Shown here in pieces: positions 16,906-25,365 of a stretch of 64,000 bases of DNA. Both the position numbers and the translations under genes were made by a program. Position 1 is the stretch's first letter, and the number at the start of each line of letters is the position of its first letter. Origin of the DNA: Larkinella sp049445795 (GTDB lineage: Bacteria > Bacteroidota > Bacteroidia > Cytophagales > Spirosomataceae); contig NZ_JBMSDT010000010.1 of NCBI RefSeq assembly GCF_049445795.1, forward strand, positions 247,060 through 311,059, written 5' to 3'. The notes under the pieces were generated by a model. The model had not been told where the DNA came from, ran no database searches, and worked only from the letters and a program-made list of their open reading frames with translations.

Positions 16906-19743
16906 TTATTTATCCGGGCTCTCCAGAACCTTTCGGATCGCGGGAAGTTCGGCTTCGAGGACTTGCAGGTACTGATTCAGGAGCGGTAACAAGTCGGCCA
17001 TTGGTTTTTTGTCGGCAATCTGACTTTCGGTGGTCGTGATCAACCGGGCGGCTTCGGTGAGGCCAAACGTCTGGATGACAGCCTTTTGGGTATGAATGAG
17101 CCGTTTGATGGCCATCACATCGCCCGCCTGAATAAATTCCCGCAATTGGTCAATTTCGGTCGGGGTCTGCACCAGGAACAAACTCATCATTTCCTGCGCG
17201 AATTCCATATCCCCACCGACGGCGTCCAGCAGCGGCTCGACGGTAAACGATGGTTGGGGTGTTGATGAAGGCTTATGGCTCTGCCCCGGAGTGGGAACAG
17301 TAGGCAAGTATTTTCGCATGATTCGCTGTAATTCTTCGATTTGGAACGGTTTGGGTATAAAATCATTCATTCCAGCCTGTAAACACTGTTCGCGTTCATT
17401 AGCCAGCGCGTGAGCCGTCATGGCGACAATCGGAACCCGGCTCTTCAGCGTATTCCGAATGTGGTACGTTGTGGTGTATCCGTCCATCACCGGCATCTGA
17501 ATATCCATCAGCACCAGGTCGGCATTTTCGGTTTCCAGCCAGTCGAGTGCTTTCTGCCCATTTTCGGCGACCTGGGCAGTGTACCCCAGCCGGTTCAGGA
17601 CCTGGAGTGCGAGCCGTTGATTCATCACATTATCTTCCACCACCAGGATTTTTACCTCATGCGGAACGACAACTTTGGAGTTCTCGCTGGTCATTAAGCC
17701 TTGATCGACCTGTGGGGGCGCAATTTTGTACGGTATTTCGAGTGTAAACCGCGATCCTACCCCAAGCTGGCTTTCCACCGTCACCCAGCCCCCCTGCATT
17801 TCCGTGAGCGATTTGACGATGTTCAGCCCCAAACCGGTACCGCCGTAAAACCGGGTGGTAAAGTCACTGGCCTGTCGGAAGCGTTCGAAAATGTGGGGCA
17901 AGATGGCGCTATCCATACCGATGCCGGTATCTTCAACCGTAAACCGCACCCGGACTTCACCGTCGATTTCCTCCCGTTTTTCAATCCGTACGCTGACCCC
18001 GCCCTGACGGGTAAATTTGATGGCGTTACTGAGCAGATTAAGCAAAATCTGCGTCAGGCGGGTCGGGTCACCCAACACCACTTCGGGGAGGTCGGAATCT
18101 GTCGAGACGCTCAGCATCAGGTTTTTATCCGTAGCCGACGCATCGAGCATCGTCCGGATCGAATCGACCAGCGAGGTGATCGAAAACGGAATGCTTTCGA
18201 GGGGCAACATGCCCGCTTCAATCTTTGAAATATCGAGAATATCGTTCACAATCGTCAGCAGGTTTTTGCCCGCCGTCCGAATAAAATCGACAAATTCCTT
18301 CTGTTCTTTGCTCAGCGCTGTCGATTCCAGCAGATTTGAAAAGCCCAGGATCGCATTGAGGGGCGTCCGAATTTCGTGGCTCATGTTAGCCAGGAATTGC
18401 TTTTCGGTATGGCGGGCGCTCTCGGCCACCTGCTTGGCCTTCGCCAGTTCGACTTCCAGGTTTTTTCGACCGGTAATGTCGTAATGAATACCCATCGAAC
18501 CGACGACCTGGCCGGTTTCGTCCAGGATCGGCGCCCCGCTGACCAATACCCAGATCCGCGAACCGTCTTTCCGAATCAATTGCAATTCATACGAACTGGC
18601 TCCACCCGTTTCCCGGTGCTCCTGTTGGGTTTTCAAATGCTCATTAAACTCCGTCGGCACCAGCAACAAGTCGGCCCTTTGCCCGATCAGTTCCTCCTCG
18701 TTGTAGCCAACCATTTGGCAAAATCGGTCGTAGGCGCGTTTTATAACCTGATTTTTATCTACTTCGAGCAGACCCAGTTCCATCCGGTTCATGATGCCCC
18801 GGTATTTCTCTTCACTTTTCCGGGTTTCTTCATTGGTCCGGAATGTTTCCGTAATATCGTTGTATTGCCAAAGATGGCCCCGATACTGTCCTTCCAGAAA
18901 AATAGGGAAATAATTTCGTTTGAGCGCACGGCCATTGGTCAGCTCAAAAACCTGGTTGACCGCCGTTTGCCGGGCCTGAACAAGCTCCTCCGTCTGGTGA
19001 ATGAATAGCTGGGAGTCGGTGAAGAGCGTTGGGGAGGGATTAGCCCATTCCAGGTACTTTTTTCCGATCAGGGCATCGGGAGTCAGTGTGATCCCGAACA
19101 GGTCGCAATACAATTGATTGACCAGCGCGACGTTACGGTTTTCATCTTCAATCAACAAACCGGTCTGGAGGTTGGCGATGAGCGAGGCTAACCGGGCCTG
19201 CGTACTCCGGAATGCATCGTCGTTAATGACCCGTTCGGTAATGTCGCGGGCCACCGCAACCAGTTCCGGCCCGGCTTCTTCTTCGATTCGGCGAACGGTC
19301 TGCCCAATCCAGACCGTACGACCATCCTTGGCTCTGACCGGGAACTCGGTATACGTTCCCGACAGCCCTTGTCGAATCATTTTCTGGTAAAAATCGATGA
19401 GTGTGGCCCGCCAAGGAGGTAAGACCAGGTTGACAAAGTTGAGACCGATAATTTCCGATTTTGAGTAGCCAAGGCACTGTTCGACCGCCGGATTCACGAA
19501 GGTAAAAAAACCGTCGAGGGTGGTTTTGAAGATAATGTCCTGGACCGAGTCCACCAAATGCCGAAACTCACCTTCGCTTTCGGCCGAATCTTGGGTAGCC
19601 GATTGACTTTCTTTCAGCAGGTAGAGTTGTCGACGCACCTCCCGAAGTTCCCGTTCTTTTTCTTCCAGAATGGCCTCTGCCTGTTGACGAGCCTGCCGCT
19701 CCAGAGCAAGCCGGCGTTCGAGGTCTTCTTGTGGGGACATCAT
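16906..19743 (-). CDS. hybrid sensor histidine kinase with three PAS domains, receiver and HPt
   Basis: A 945-aa multi-domain signalling protein without membrane segments, so probably cytosolic. The order is: coiled coil (5-45), PAS (about 60-170), PAS (about 180-300), PAS (about 310-425), HisKA with SHEIRTPLNA (His456), HATPase with the N-box LLSNAIKF and GGTGLGL, receiver (about 697-812, phospho-Asp747 in LVLMDIQMPVMDG) and a C-terminal HPt (about 835-935). The HPt segment IHTQKAVIQTFG keeps a candidate phospho-His884, but the usual LKGS after it is altered. The phosphorelay likely ends on an unlinked regulator. ATG 19743 and 19740 are equivalent starts. Confidence 0.93.
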   Translation of the reverse strand: MMSPQEDLERRLALERQARQQAEAILEEKERELREVRRQLYLLKESQSATQDSAESEGEFRHLVDSVQDIIFKTTLDGFFTFVNPAVEQCLGYSKSEIIGLNFVNLVLPPWRATLIDFYQKMIRQGLSGTYTEFPVRAKDGRTVWIGQTVRRIEEEAGPELVAVARDITERVINDDAFRSTQARLASLIANLQTGLLIEDENRNVALVNQLYCDLFGITLTPDALIGKKYLEWANPSPTLFTDSQLFIHQTEELVQARQTAVNQVFELTNGRALKRNYFPIFLEGQYRGHLWQYNDITETFRTNEETRKSEEKYRGIMNRMELGLLEVDKNQVIKRAYDRFCQMVGYNEEELIGQRADLLLVPTEFNEHLKTQQEHRETGGASSYELQLIRKDGSRIWVLVSGAPILDETGQVVGSMGIHYDITGRKNLEVELAKAKQVAESARHTEKQFLANMSHEIRTPLNAILGFSNLLESTALSKEQKEFVDFIRTAGKNLLTIVNDILDISKIEAGMLPLESIPFSITSLVDSIRTMLDASATDKNLMLSVSTDSDLPEVVLGDPTRLTQILLNLLSNAIKFTRQGGVSVRIEKREEIDGEVRVRFTVEDTGIGMDSAILPHIFERFRQASDFTTRFYGGTGLGLNIVKSLTEMQGGWVTVESQLGVGSRFTLEIPYKIAPPQVDQGLMTSENSKVVVPHEVKILVVEDNVMNQRLALQVLNRLGYTAQVAENGQKALDWLETENADLVLMDIQMPVMDGYTTTYHIRNTLKSRVPIVAMTAHALANEREQCLQAGMNDFIPKPFQIEELQRIMRKYLPTVPTPGQSHKPSSTPQPSFTVEPLLDAVGGDMEFAQEMMSLFLVQTPTEIDQLREFIQAGDVMAIKRLIHTQKAVIQTFGLTEAARLITTTESQIADKKPMADLLPLLNQYLQVLEAELPAIRKVLESPDK

Positions 19744-20009
19744 AGAGTCGGGCTGTCATCGCTGAAACCGTCTTAAGTTACTCCCTTCGCAATCAGGTAC
19801 TTACCATGTCGAACCGTTTTTCAACAAACCGCCTGAGTATTTCCCCTTGCTGTAACTCTAGAACCGGATTAGCTGAGCGTGTCGTTTACGTTGAGTGAAA
19901 AATGAACGCGTTGCCAATATAGCAGTAATATCATCCTTTTTCAAGCAACAACTATGCCGTGAGCCGCCAGAATGAACTACTGAATCTGATTAAATTCCGT
20001 TAAAACGCA
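19744..20009. other. intergenic region upstream of the hybrid kinase
   Basis: AT-leaning spacer that should hold the kinase promoter. I see no ORF, repeat or convincing promoter pair here. Confidence 0.4.
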
Positions 20010-20035
20010 GAAATCCGGCTTTTCAGCCGGATTTC
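20010..20035 (-). terminator. hairpin after the 131-aa secreted protein gene
   Basis: GAAATCCGGCT (20010-20020) pairs perfectly with AGCCGGATTTC (20025-20035) across a 4-nt loop, 19 nt past the stop of the leftward gene. The T-tract is weak. Confidence 0.6.
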
Positions 20036-20054
20036 AAAAACCGTGCAATTTTAC

Positions 20055-20450
20055 TTAGTTCATGCTGATTAAGCGGGTGGTTTCAACAACCGGCGTGCTC
20101 GTTTGCAGTTTTACGGTTTTTACTTCAGTCATCGAGCCATCCGAGATTTCGACGGTATACTGCCCATCGGCCAATTGTTGCAAATCAAAACGGAGGTTTG
20201 CCGACTCGCTGCCTTTCCGCAGCCGTTTTGTTGCGAGGGTGTAGCCGTTGCTATCGATCAATCGGACGTTGACGTTGCTTTCTTTTTCCTTGCGGATGTT
20301 CACACCCACTTTCATGCTGTTTGCCATCGGGTAAACTCCCGTTTGGAACGTTGATTTGGGTTTCGCTTTTTCGTCTTTGTTGTCAGTGGCAAATGAAGTT
20401 GATGCGGCAAACGTCAGGGCAATTAATGCGGAAGTGAATAGCGTTTTCAT
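20055..20450 (-). CDS. small secreted protein consisting of a T9SS C-terminal-domain-like beta-sandwich
   Basis: A 131-aa protein with a signal peptide (about 1-21) and one beta-sandwich-like domain. The domain follows the pattern of type IX secretion C-terminal domains: a VYPMANSMKVGV start where sorting domains have YPNP, then VNVRLIDSNGYTL, a polar strand, LADGQYTVEISDG and a final strand. Here the domain is almost the whole protein, with no cargo. It is a clear paralogue of the gene at 42461-42847, with shared order and the DG.Y.V...DG core. Both have an identical promoter element with a conserved upstream box. Function is unknown; carbohydrate or cell-wall binding, or an anti-stress adhesin, are possibilities only. 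Confidence 0.72.
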   Translation of the reverse strand: MKTLFTSALIALTFAASTSFATDNKDEKAKPKSTFQTGVYPMANSMKVGVNIRKEKESNVNVRLIDSNGYTLATKRLRKGSESANLRFDLQQLADGQYTVEISDGSMTEVKTVKLQTSTPVVETTRLISMN

Positions 20451-20513
20451 ACGATTTGTTGTTTACAGGTTCTTTTCTTTGTTGTTTACTGCCATTGTGG
20501 CGTTTTGATGAGT

Positions 20514-20565
20514 CAAAGGTAGTCGACTCTTAAGGTACCTTGCAATACATAGTACTTTAACGGTC
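20514..20565 (-). promoter_or_regulatory. promoter with conserved upstream box, shared with the 42.9-kb paralogue
   Basis: On the minus strand, TACCTTTG (20521-20514) is a perfect TAnnTTTG -7 element. A 17-nt box GACCGTTAAAGTACTAT (20565-20549) begins 27 nt upstream of it. The same arrangement with the same 27-nt spacing and 15/17 identity occurs at 42903-42954. No TTTG -33 box is present at the normal distance, which suggests activator dependence. The leader would be about 55-60 nt. Confidence 0.6.
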
Positions 20566-20592
20566 GCAAAACCGGTTGAATGGTAAACGAGT

Positions 20593-20665
20593 GGGATAGG
20601 AACACGGATTAGAACGGATTATCCGTCTTAATCCATTTGATCCCTCTAATCCGTGTTCCTATCCC
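20593..20665. repeat. 21-bp perfect inverted repeat element
   Basis: The arm GGGATAGGAACACGGATTAG plus one A (20593-20613) is matched perfectly by 20645-20665. The 31-nt loop carries a smaller internal palindrome (ACGGATTATCCGT). It lies between divergent genes, so a terminator role is unlikely. It looks like a REP/MITE-type repeat. Confidence 0.75.
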
Positions 20666-20803
20666 AAAATCCCCAAACTAAAATGTTCGGTTGGACTTGA
20701 AGGCTGATATTTTTAAGTAGATACAAACGATATTCGGCTCATTTGTAGGTGATCCAAAGAGAAATCCGGAAATTTGCGACTAATTCTGTTTTTATTCCGC
20801 AAA

Positions 20804-22381
20804 ATGACCAGACGTTACCTTGAAATCATGGACACGACGCTGCGCGATGGCGAGCAAACCTCGGGCGTGTCGTTTTCCTCTGCCGAAAAATTGACGATTG
20901 CGCAGTTGTTGCTCCAGGAAGTGAGGGTTGACCGGCTCGAAGTGGCCTCGGCCCGGGTTTCGGACGGAGAGTTTCGCGCCGTCAAAAAAATCACCGAATG
21001 GGCAGCCGACAACGGTTTTCTTGATAAAATTGAAGTACTGGCTTTTGTCGATGGCGACACCTCCGTCAACTGGATGCTCGAAGCCGGGGCGCAGGTCATG
21101 AACCTGCTGACGAAAGGCTCGCTGAATCACCTCGTCCATCAGCTTCGGAAAACACCGGAAGAACATTTTGCGGATATTGAAAAGGTGATTACGCTGGCGC
21201 GGACCTGCGGCATTCAATGCAACGTCTACCTGGAAGACTGGAGCAACGGCATGCTGAACTCGCCCGAATACGTCTTTCAGTCTCTCGATTTCCTGACGAC
21301 GCTGCCCATCGAACGCATTTTGCTGCCCGATACCCTTGGGGTACTCACGCCCGCACAGTCGTATGCATTTGTAAAGCAAATCGTCGACCGCTATCCGTCT
21401 TCGCATTTTGATTTTCATGCCCACAACGACTACGACCTGAGCATTGCGAATGTTATGGAAGCCGTGCGGGCGGGCGCACACGGTATTCACCTGACCGTCA
21501 ATGGCATGGGTGAGCGGGCCGGGAATGCTCCGCTGGCGTCGGCGATTGCGGTTTTAAACGATTTTATGCCCGAGATTGAAACCAGCGTCGATGAGCAGGC
21601 GCTGTATGCAGTTAGCAAGCTGGTCGAGACGTTTTCCGGTTTTCGGATTCCGGCCAACAAACCGGTCGTTGGGGAAAATGTGTTTACGCAAACCGCCGGG
21701 ATACACGCCGATGGTGACAACAAGAAGAACTTGTATTTCAACGACCTGATGCCCGAACGCTTCGGTCGGCAACGGCGGTACGCCCTCGGCAAAACATCCG
21801 GTAAAGCCAACATTGAAAAAAATCTGAAGGAACTTGGGCTCCAGCTATCGCCCGAAGATCTCAAAAAAGTCACCCAGCGCATTATCGAACTCGGTGACCG
21901 TAAGGAGATGGTGACCCCCGACGACCTGCCGTACATTATTTCGGATGTGCTCGACAGCAATCTGTTTGAAGAGCACGTTGTGATTCAGAATTACGTGCTG
22001 ACGCACTCGCGCGGATTGCGTCCGTCGGCAACGTTACAGATTAAGATTGGGGACGAAGTATTCGAAGAAAATGCACAAGGCGATGGCCAGTACGATGCCT
22101 TCATGAACGCCCTGCGGAAGATATACGCCCGCAAACAAATCGATTTACCTGTCTTGACCGACTACGCCGTCCGGATTCCGCCCGGCGGAAAAACCGATGC
22201 CCTCTGCGAAACCATCATTACTTGGATTATCGATAACCGGGAGGTGAAAACGCGCGGTCTCGACTCCGATCAGACGGTTTCGGCCATCCAGGCTACGCAG
22301 AAAATGCTCAACCTCATGAATGCCGGTAGCAAACCGGCAACGGTCGATTTGTCGACACGCCTGGTTTTGCAAAGTCCCTGA
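20804..22381 (+). CDS. 2-isopropylmalate synthase/(R)-citramalate synthase family protein
   Basis: Acetyl-CoA-dependent Claisen condensation enzyme of the LeuA/CimA family, about 525 aa from ATG 20804 (the frame extends to a TTG at 20774, less likely). DTTLRDGEQT (10-19) forms the metal and catalytic site; DFHAHNDYDL and GIHLTVNGMGERAGNAPL are the second family signature. The C-terminal about 140 residues match the LeuA regulatory (allosteric) domain. No leuBCD or ilv genes are adjacent, so leucine versus isoleucine (citramalate) synthesis cannot be decided here. Confidence 0.86.
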   Translation: MTRRYLEIMDTTLRDGEQTSGVSFSSAEKLTIAQLLLQEVRVDRLEVASARVSDGEFRAVKKITEWAADNGFLDKIEVLAFVDGDTSVNWMLEAGAQVMNLLTKGSLNHLVHQLRKTPEEHFADIEKVITLARTCGIQCNVYLEDWSNGMLNSPEYVFQSLDFLTTLPIERILLPDTLGVLTPAQSYAFVKQIVDRYPSSHFDFHAHNDYDLSIANVMEAVRAGAHGIHLTVNGMGERAGNAPLASAIAVLNDFMPEIETSVDEQALYAVSKLVETFSGFRIPANKPVVGENVFTQTAGIHADGDNKKNLYFNDLMPERFGRQRRYALGKTSGKANIEKNLKELGLQLSPEDLKKVTQRIIELGDRKEMVTPDDLPYIISDVLDSNLFEEHVVIQNYVLTHSRGLRPSATLQIKIGDEVFEENAQGDGQYDAFMNALRKIYARKQIDLPVLTDYAVRIPPGGKTDALCETIITWIIDNREVKTRGLDSDQTVSAIQATQKMLNLMNAGSKPATVDLSTRLVLQSP

Positions 22382-22463
22382 AAATGGGTCAATCAGTCGT
22401 TTTTTTCCAACCATCTGACCGTCTTGGGAGTTAGGTTCTCAGCAATCAACCCTGCATACGGAT

Positions 22464-23546
22464 ATGATAACGAAGGAAAGCAAAACAGCCCTGATTACGG
22501 GAGCCTCCAGTGGAATCGGCCAGGAGCTGGCCAACTTGTTTGCAAAAGATGGGTACAACCTGGTGTTGGTGGCCCGCAGTACTGACAAGCTCAACGAACT
22601 GGGTGGCCGGTTTTGGGATGAGTACGGCGTTGAAACCGTGGTGATCACGAAAGATCTGTCGGAAGAAGATGCCGCCCGCGATGTTTATGAGCAGGTTAAG
22701 GCCAAGGATATTAAGGTTGATATTCTGGTCAACGATGCCGGTGTTGGCTTGTACGGCAAGTTTGCCAACGAAACCGATTGGGAAAAAGAAAAAGCGCTGA
22801 TTCACCTCAACGTGCTGACTACCACGTTGCTAACCAAACTTTTCCTGAACGACATGGTAGCCCGGAATGAAGGTAAAATTCTCAATCTGGCGTCGCTGGC
22901 ATCGATCACCCCCATGCCGCTGATGGCGGTTTACGCTGCGACTAAGGCCTACGTTTACAACTTCACGCAATCGCTGGTCAACGAACTGAAGGATACGAAG
23001 GTGACGGTAACGGCCCTGCTGCCCAACGCCACGGACACGGATTTCTTTAACAAAGCCGGTGCTTCGAATACCAAAGTAACGGAGAACCTGGACGATCCGG
23101 CGGTTGTGGCCAAAGATGCCTACAACGCCCTGATGAAAGGCTCGCACAAAGTTATTCCGGGCGGTCTGGGCAACAAAGCGCAGGAAATCATGGCTTACAT
23201 GGCTCCTCAGGAAATGGTGGCGGGCATGATGCGCAAGACCATGGAGCCGAAAAAAGAACACCCTGCCGAAGAGAACACCCACAAAGCTGCCTGGGCCTGG
23301 GGGATCGGCCTGGCTGCGGTTGTGATTGCCGGAGCCGCCGTCGCGCTGGCGTATTCAAACAGCAGTGCTTACGACAAAGCCCGGTATCGGTACAAGGCCG
23401 GTAAGCTTAAGTCCGGTGCCGATGCCACCTACGAGGATGTCAAAGATTCCCTGATCAGCGGTCTGAATAGCGTCAAAGATGCGGTTTCGACGGCGAAGGA
23501 AGTCGTCGCTAAGGCGAGGGAAACCGTTGCGTCGGCGCTGGCGTAA
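22464..23546 (+). CDS. short-chain dehydrogenase with C-terminal membrane segment (paralogue A)
   Basis: Classical SDR with TGASSGIG (12-19) for cofactor binding, the catalytic Ser144, and Tyr157-x3-Lys161 in VYAATKAY. After the Rossmann core ends near residue 245 there is an extra segment: a hydrophobic span at about 275-297, then a lysine- and alanine-rich amphipathic helix (KDSLISGLNSVKDAV..KEVVAKARETV) to the end at 360. The tail could tether the enzyme to the membrane. It is strongly similar to the SDR at 32031-33011 in core and in the pre-membrane MVAGMMRKTMEPKK segment. Start ATG 22464. The substrate is unknown. Confidence 0.88.
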   Translation: MITKESKTALITGASSGIGQELANLFAKDGYNLVLVARSTDKLNELGGRFWDEYGVETVVITKDLSEEDAARDVYEQVKAKDIKVDILVNDAGVGLYGKFANETDWEKEKALIHLNVLTTTLLTKLFLNDMVARNEGKILNLASLASITPMPLMAVYAATKAYVYNFTQSLVNELKDTKVTVTALLPNATDTDFFNKAGASNTKVTENLDDPAVVAKDAYNALMKGSHKVIPGGLGNKAQEIMAYMAPQEMVAGMMRKTMEPKKEHPAEENTHKAAWAWGIGLAAVVIAGAAVALAYSNSSAYDKARYRYKAGKLKSGADATYEDVKDSLISGLNSVKDAVSTAKEVVAKARETVASALA

Positions 23547-23663
23547 AGGAGGGGGCTATCTCGTTTCGCTTATTTAACCCGTCAATAAATCCGGTGGTGT
23601 AAAACGACCTCGGTTTGTTGGCGGGTTTTCGTTTATTGTAGGGCCATACCATTCCTCTGTCCG

Positions 23664-24128
23664 ATGCCAAACACCTACACGCAAATTTATCTGCACATCA
23701 TATTTGCAGTTAAAAACAGACACGGTTTAATCCGCAGCACCTGGAAAGAAGACCTCTACCGTTACATGACGGGAATTGTGCAGAATCAGGGACATAAATT
23801 GCTGGCCATTAACGGCATGCCCGACCATGTCCACATTTTTCTGGGGTTAAACCCTAATCAGTCGATCTCCAACCTTTTACAGGATCTTAAAGGCGACTCC
23901 TCCCGCTGGATTAACACCCAACAGTTGGTCACTGGCCGTTTTGAGTGGCAGGCCGGTTATGGCGCTTTCTCATATAGCCACTCTCAGATTGACAAGGTCG
24001 TCAAATACATTATTAATCAGGAAGAACACCATCGCCAGAAGACATTCCTGGAAGAATACACCACATTTCTACAGAAATTCAACGTGTCCTACGACGAACG
24101 ATATTTGTTCAAACCACTAGAAGAGTAG
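23664..24128 (+). CDS. REP-associated tyrosine transposase (IS200-like RAYT)
   Basis: Y1-HUH nuclease of 154 aa that cuts and joins single-stranded DNA at hairpins. It shows the HUH motif in MPDHVHIFLG (HVH 55-57), the IS200-type FEWQAGYGAFSYS segment, and the helix KVVKYIINQEEHH with likely nucleophile Tyr115. Full length and uninterrupted. Downstream, at 24207-24366, lies a palindromic element with 30-bp perfect arms and internal GTCGC hairpins. No tnpB and no flanking IS ends were seen. This arrangement fits a domesticated RAYT rather than a mobile IS200. Confidence 0.88.
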   Translation: MPNTYTQIYLHIIFAVKNRHGLIRSTWKEDLYRYMTGIVQNQGHKLLAINGMPDHVHIFLGLNPNQSISNLLQDLKGDSSRWINTQQLVTGRFEWQAGYGAFSYSHSQIDKVVKYIINQEEHHRQKTFLEEYTTFLQKFNVSYDERYLFKPLEE

Positions 24129-24206
24129 AACAGCAACCTCTTTGTTTTAAATATATTGCGTTGCGACCCAACGGTAGAAGAAGCTGACCACTTCATGCTC
24201 TAAAAC

Positions 24207-24366
24207 GTCGCGTTAGCGACCCAATGTTTGTAGAAACCAGGGCGAACCTAGCGTCATGGTCGCGTAGCGACCGAACCAGGACCATCTCAAACGACGGTTT
24301 CGTCGCTATGCGACTTGTGATTGTGGTCAGCAACGATTTCTACAAACATTGGGTCGCTAACGCGAC
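24207..24366. repeat. REP/BIME-like palindromic element next to the RAYT gene
   Basis: Two 30-nt arms (24207-24236 and 24337-24366) are perfect reverse complements, each carrying GTCGCGTTAGCGAC. The 100-nt interior holds a second hairpin GGTCGC-GTA-GCGACC (24258-24272) and further GTCGC/GCGAC words. A weaker related word (TGCGTTGCGACCC) lies near 24157. This is the expected substrate form for the adjacent RAYT nuclease. Confidence 0.82.
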
Positions 24367-24381
24367 CTTCTGCTAAAAACC

Positions 24382-24421
24382 AAAAACGCCCGGCCGCTTC
24401 GACAAGCAACCGGGCGTTTAA
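24382..24421 (-). terminator. terminator downstream of the toxin gene (copy A)
   Basis: Stem built from AAACGCCCGG..CCGGGCGTTT; on the minus strand it ends GGGCGTTTTTGG. It is almost identical to the clpB terminator at 25211-25247 and is part of the duplicated clpB tail. Confidence 0.78.
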
Positions 24422-24450
24422 AATTTCTACTCACTTAGTAATCACCGGTT

Positions 24451-24553
24451 TTAATCCAGTTCACGGCACGAACTTATCCAAGTTCTAGAAAATAATATCG
24501 TCTTTGCCCTCGTCGGTTTCGTTCAGCATCAGGCCGACGATGGAACTGCGTTT
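24451..24553 (-). pseudogene. decayed duplicate of the clpB 3' end
   Basis: On the minus strand this stretch reads IVGLMLNETDEGKDDIIF, an in-frame stop, NLDKFVP, stop. It aligns with the last ~27 codons of the intact clpB at 25366. It has several substitutions and a TAG where clpB has a tyrosine codon. It has no start and begins abruptly next to the toxin stop. Together with the copied terminator it marks a recombination scar around the toxin-antitoxin pair. Confidence 0.85.
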
Positions 24554-24944
24554 AAAGTGAATGCGGATTTAGCAACGTTAAGCCCGAGACACGCGCAAAA
24601 TCCTTCTCGTTTCGGCTTATAAGAGTTAAATCCCGAATTAGGGCTGTAGCCGCAATTACCGCATCAGGTAATTTAAGCTTCGTTTCCCGGCGCACCAAAA
24701 TTGCTTTTTCGATGATAGTCAAATCGACTAATGGGATTATTTCGGCGACTGTAAGTAATTTCCGAATCGTTTGATAATCGTTTTCAGCCATTTGAAAACC
24801 CAATAGCTCAATCTGGCAAATGACGGATGTGATGATCGGCCCGGTATTGAAAATACCGTCCATAAAGTTCAGACCGTTTGGCGGCATCAATCCGACAAAA
24901 TAATCAATGAATGCATTGGTATCAATCAAATGCCTCTCTCCCAT
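24552..24944 (-). CDS. vapC: PIN-domain toxin, VapC-type
   Basis: A 130-aa PIN-fold ribonuclease that in VapBC systems cleaves tRNA or rRNA when released from its antitoxin. The acidic metal-binding residues are all present: Asp8 (LIDTNAFID), Glu46 (CQIELLGF), Asp94 (LKLPDAVIAATA) and Asp115 (NEKDF). Its start overlaps the end of the upstream antitoxin gene by 19 nt, giving translational coupling. The stop abuts the clpB pseudo-fragment. It looks intact. The RNA target cannot be predicted. Confidence 0.92.
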   Translation of the reverse strand: MGERHLIDTNAFIDYFVGLMPPNGLNFMDGIFNTGPIITSVICQIELLGFQMAENDYQTIRKLLTVAEIIPLVDLTIIEKAILVRRETKLKLPDAVIAATALIRDLTLISRNEKDFARVSGLTLLNPHSL

Positions 24945-25165
24945 TCGTTCCGCATTTCTTCCAGTTGACGATGAAGGTCAGCCGCCACGTCCGGAGAAAT
25001 AGAACCCCGGAATTGCTCGGAAAGTCGCCCGGCCGCCGGGTCAGCTAATGCGGTTTTTGTTGGCATCGACTCCTGCGGGATCAACCGAATAATGTCCAGG
25101 TTTTCGAGGTCCTTTAACAGAGAGACGGCTTTCTCATTTAGCACTTCCACAACGAACGTTTGCAT
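24926..25165 (-). CDS. putative antitoxin partner of the PIN toxin
   Basis: A small acidic protein of about 79 aa from ATG 25165 (25171 is an alternative). The N-terminal beta-like stretch MQTFVVEVLNEKAVSLLKDL resembles DNA-binding antitoxin openings in which expression is autoregulated. A disordered middle leads to the C-terminal helix VAADLHRQLEEMRNEW, which would wrap the toxin. Gene order (antitoxin first, 19-nt overlap) is classic for type II modules. The family name is uncertain; it may not be a VapB AbrB-type. Confidence 0.8.
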   Translation of the reverse strand: MQTFVVEVLNEKAVSLLKDLENLDIIRLIPQESMPTKTALADPAAGRLSEQFRGSISPDVAADLHRQLEEMRNEWERGI

Positions 25166-25210
25166 AGGCATCCAATTTTAACCAAGGTAATCAGATTCCG
25201 AACAGAAACC

Positions 25211-25247
25211 AAAAACGCCCGGCCGCTTCGAGGAGCAACCGGGCGTT
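25211..25247 (-). terminator. clpB terminator (copy B)
   Basis: GC-rich stem (ACGCCCGG..CCGGGCGT) followed on the minus strand by a T-run. It separates clpB from the antitoxin gene. Its near-duplicate is at 24382-24421. Confidence 0.78.
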
Positions 25248-25365
25248 CCAACTCCCTACTCACTTTGTCGTCTACAAGCCGTGATTCGATTTACGGTGTA
25301 TCGGCCCAAAAGGCCATTCCACCGAAGCACCGAATACGGTAAACTGAATACTGAAAACTGCTCGA

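Noticed and set aside
24207..24366. CRISPR or tRNA-like structure around 24.2-24.4 kb
   Set aside because: Only two inverted arms and no spaced direct repeats; no cloverleaf. A REP-type palindrome next to a RAYT gene explains it.
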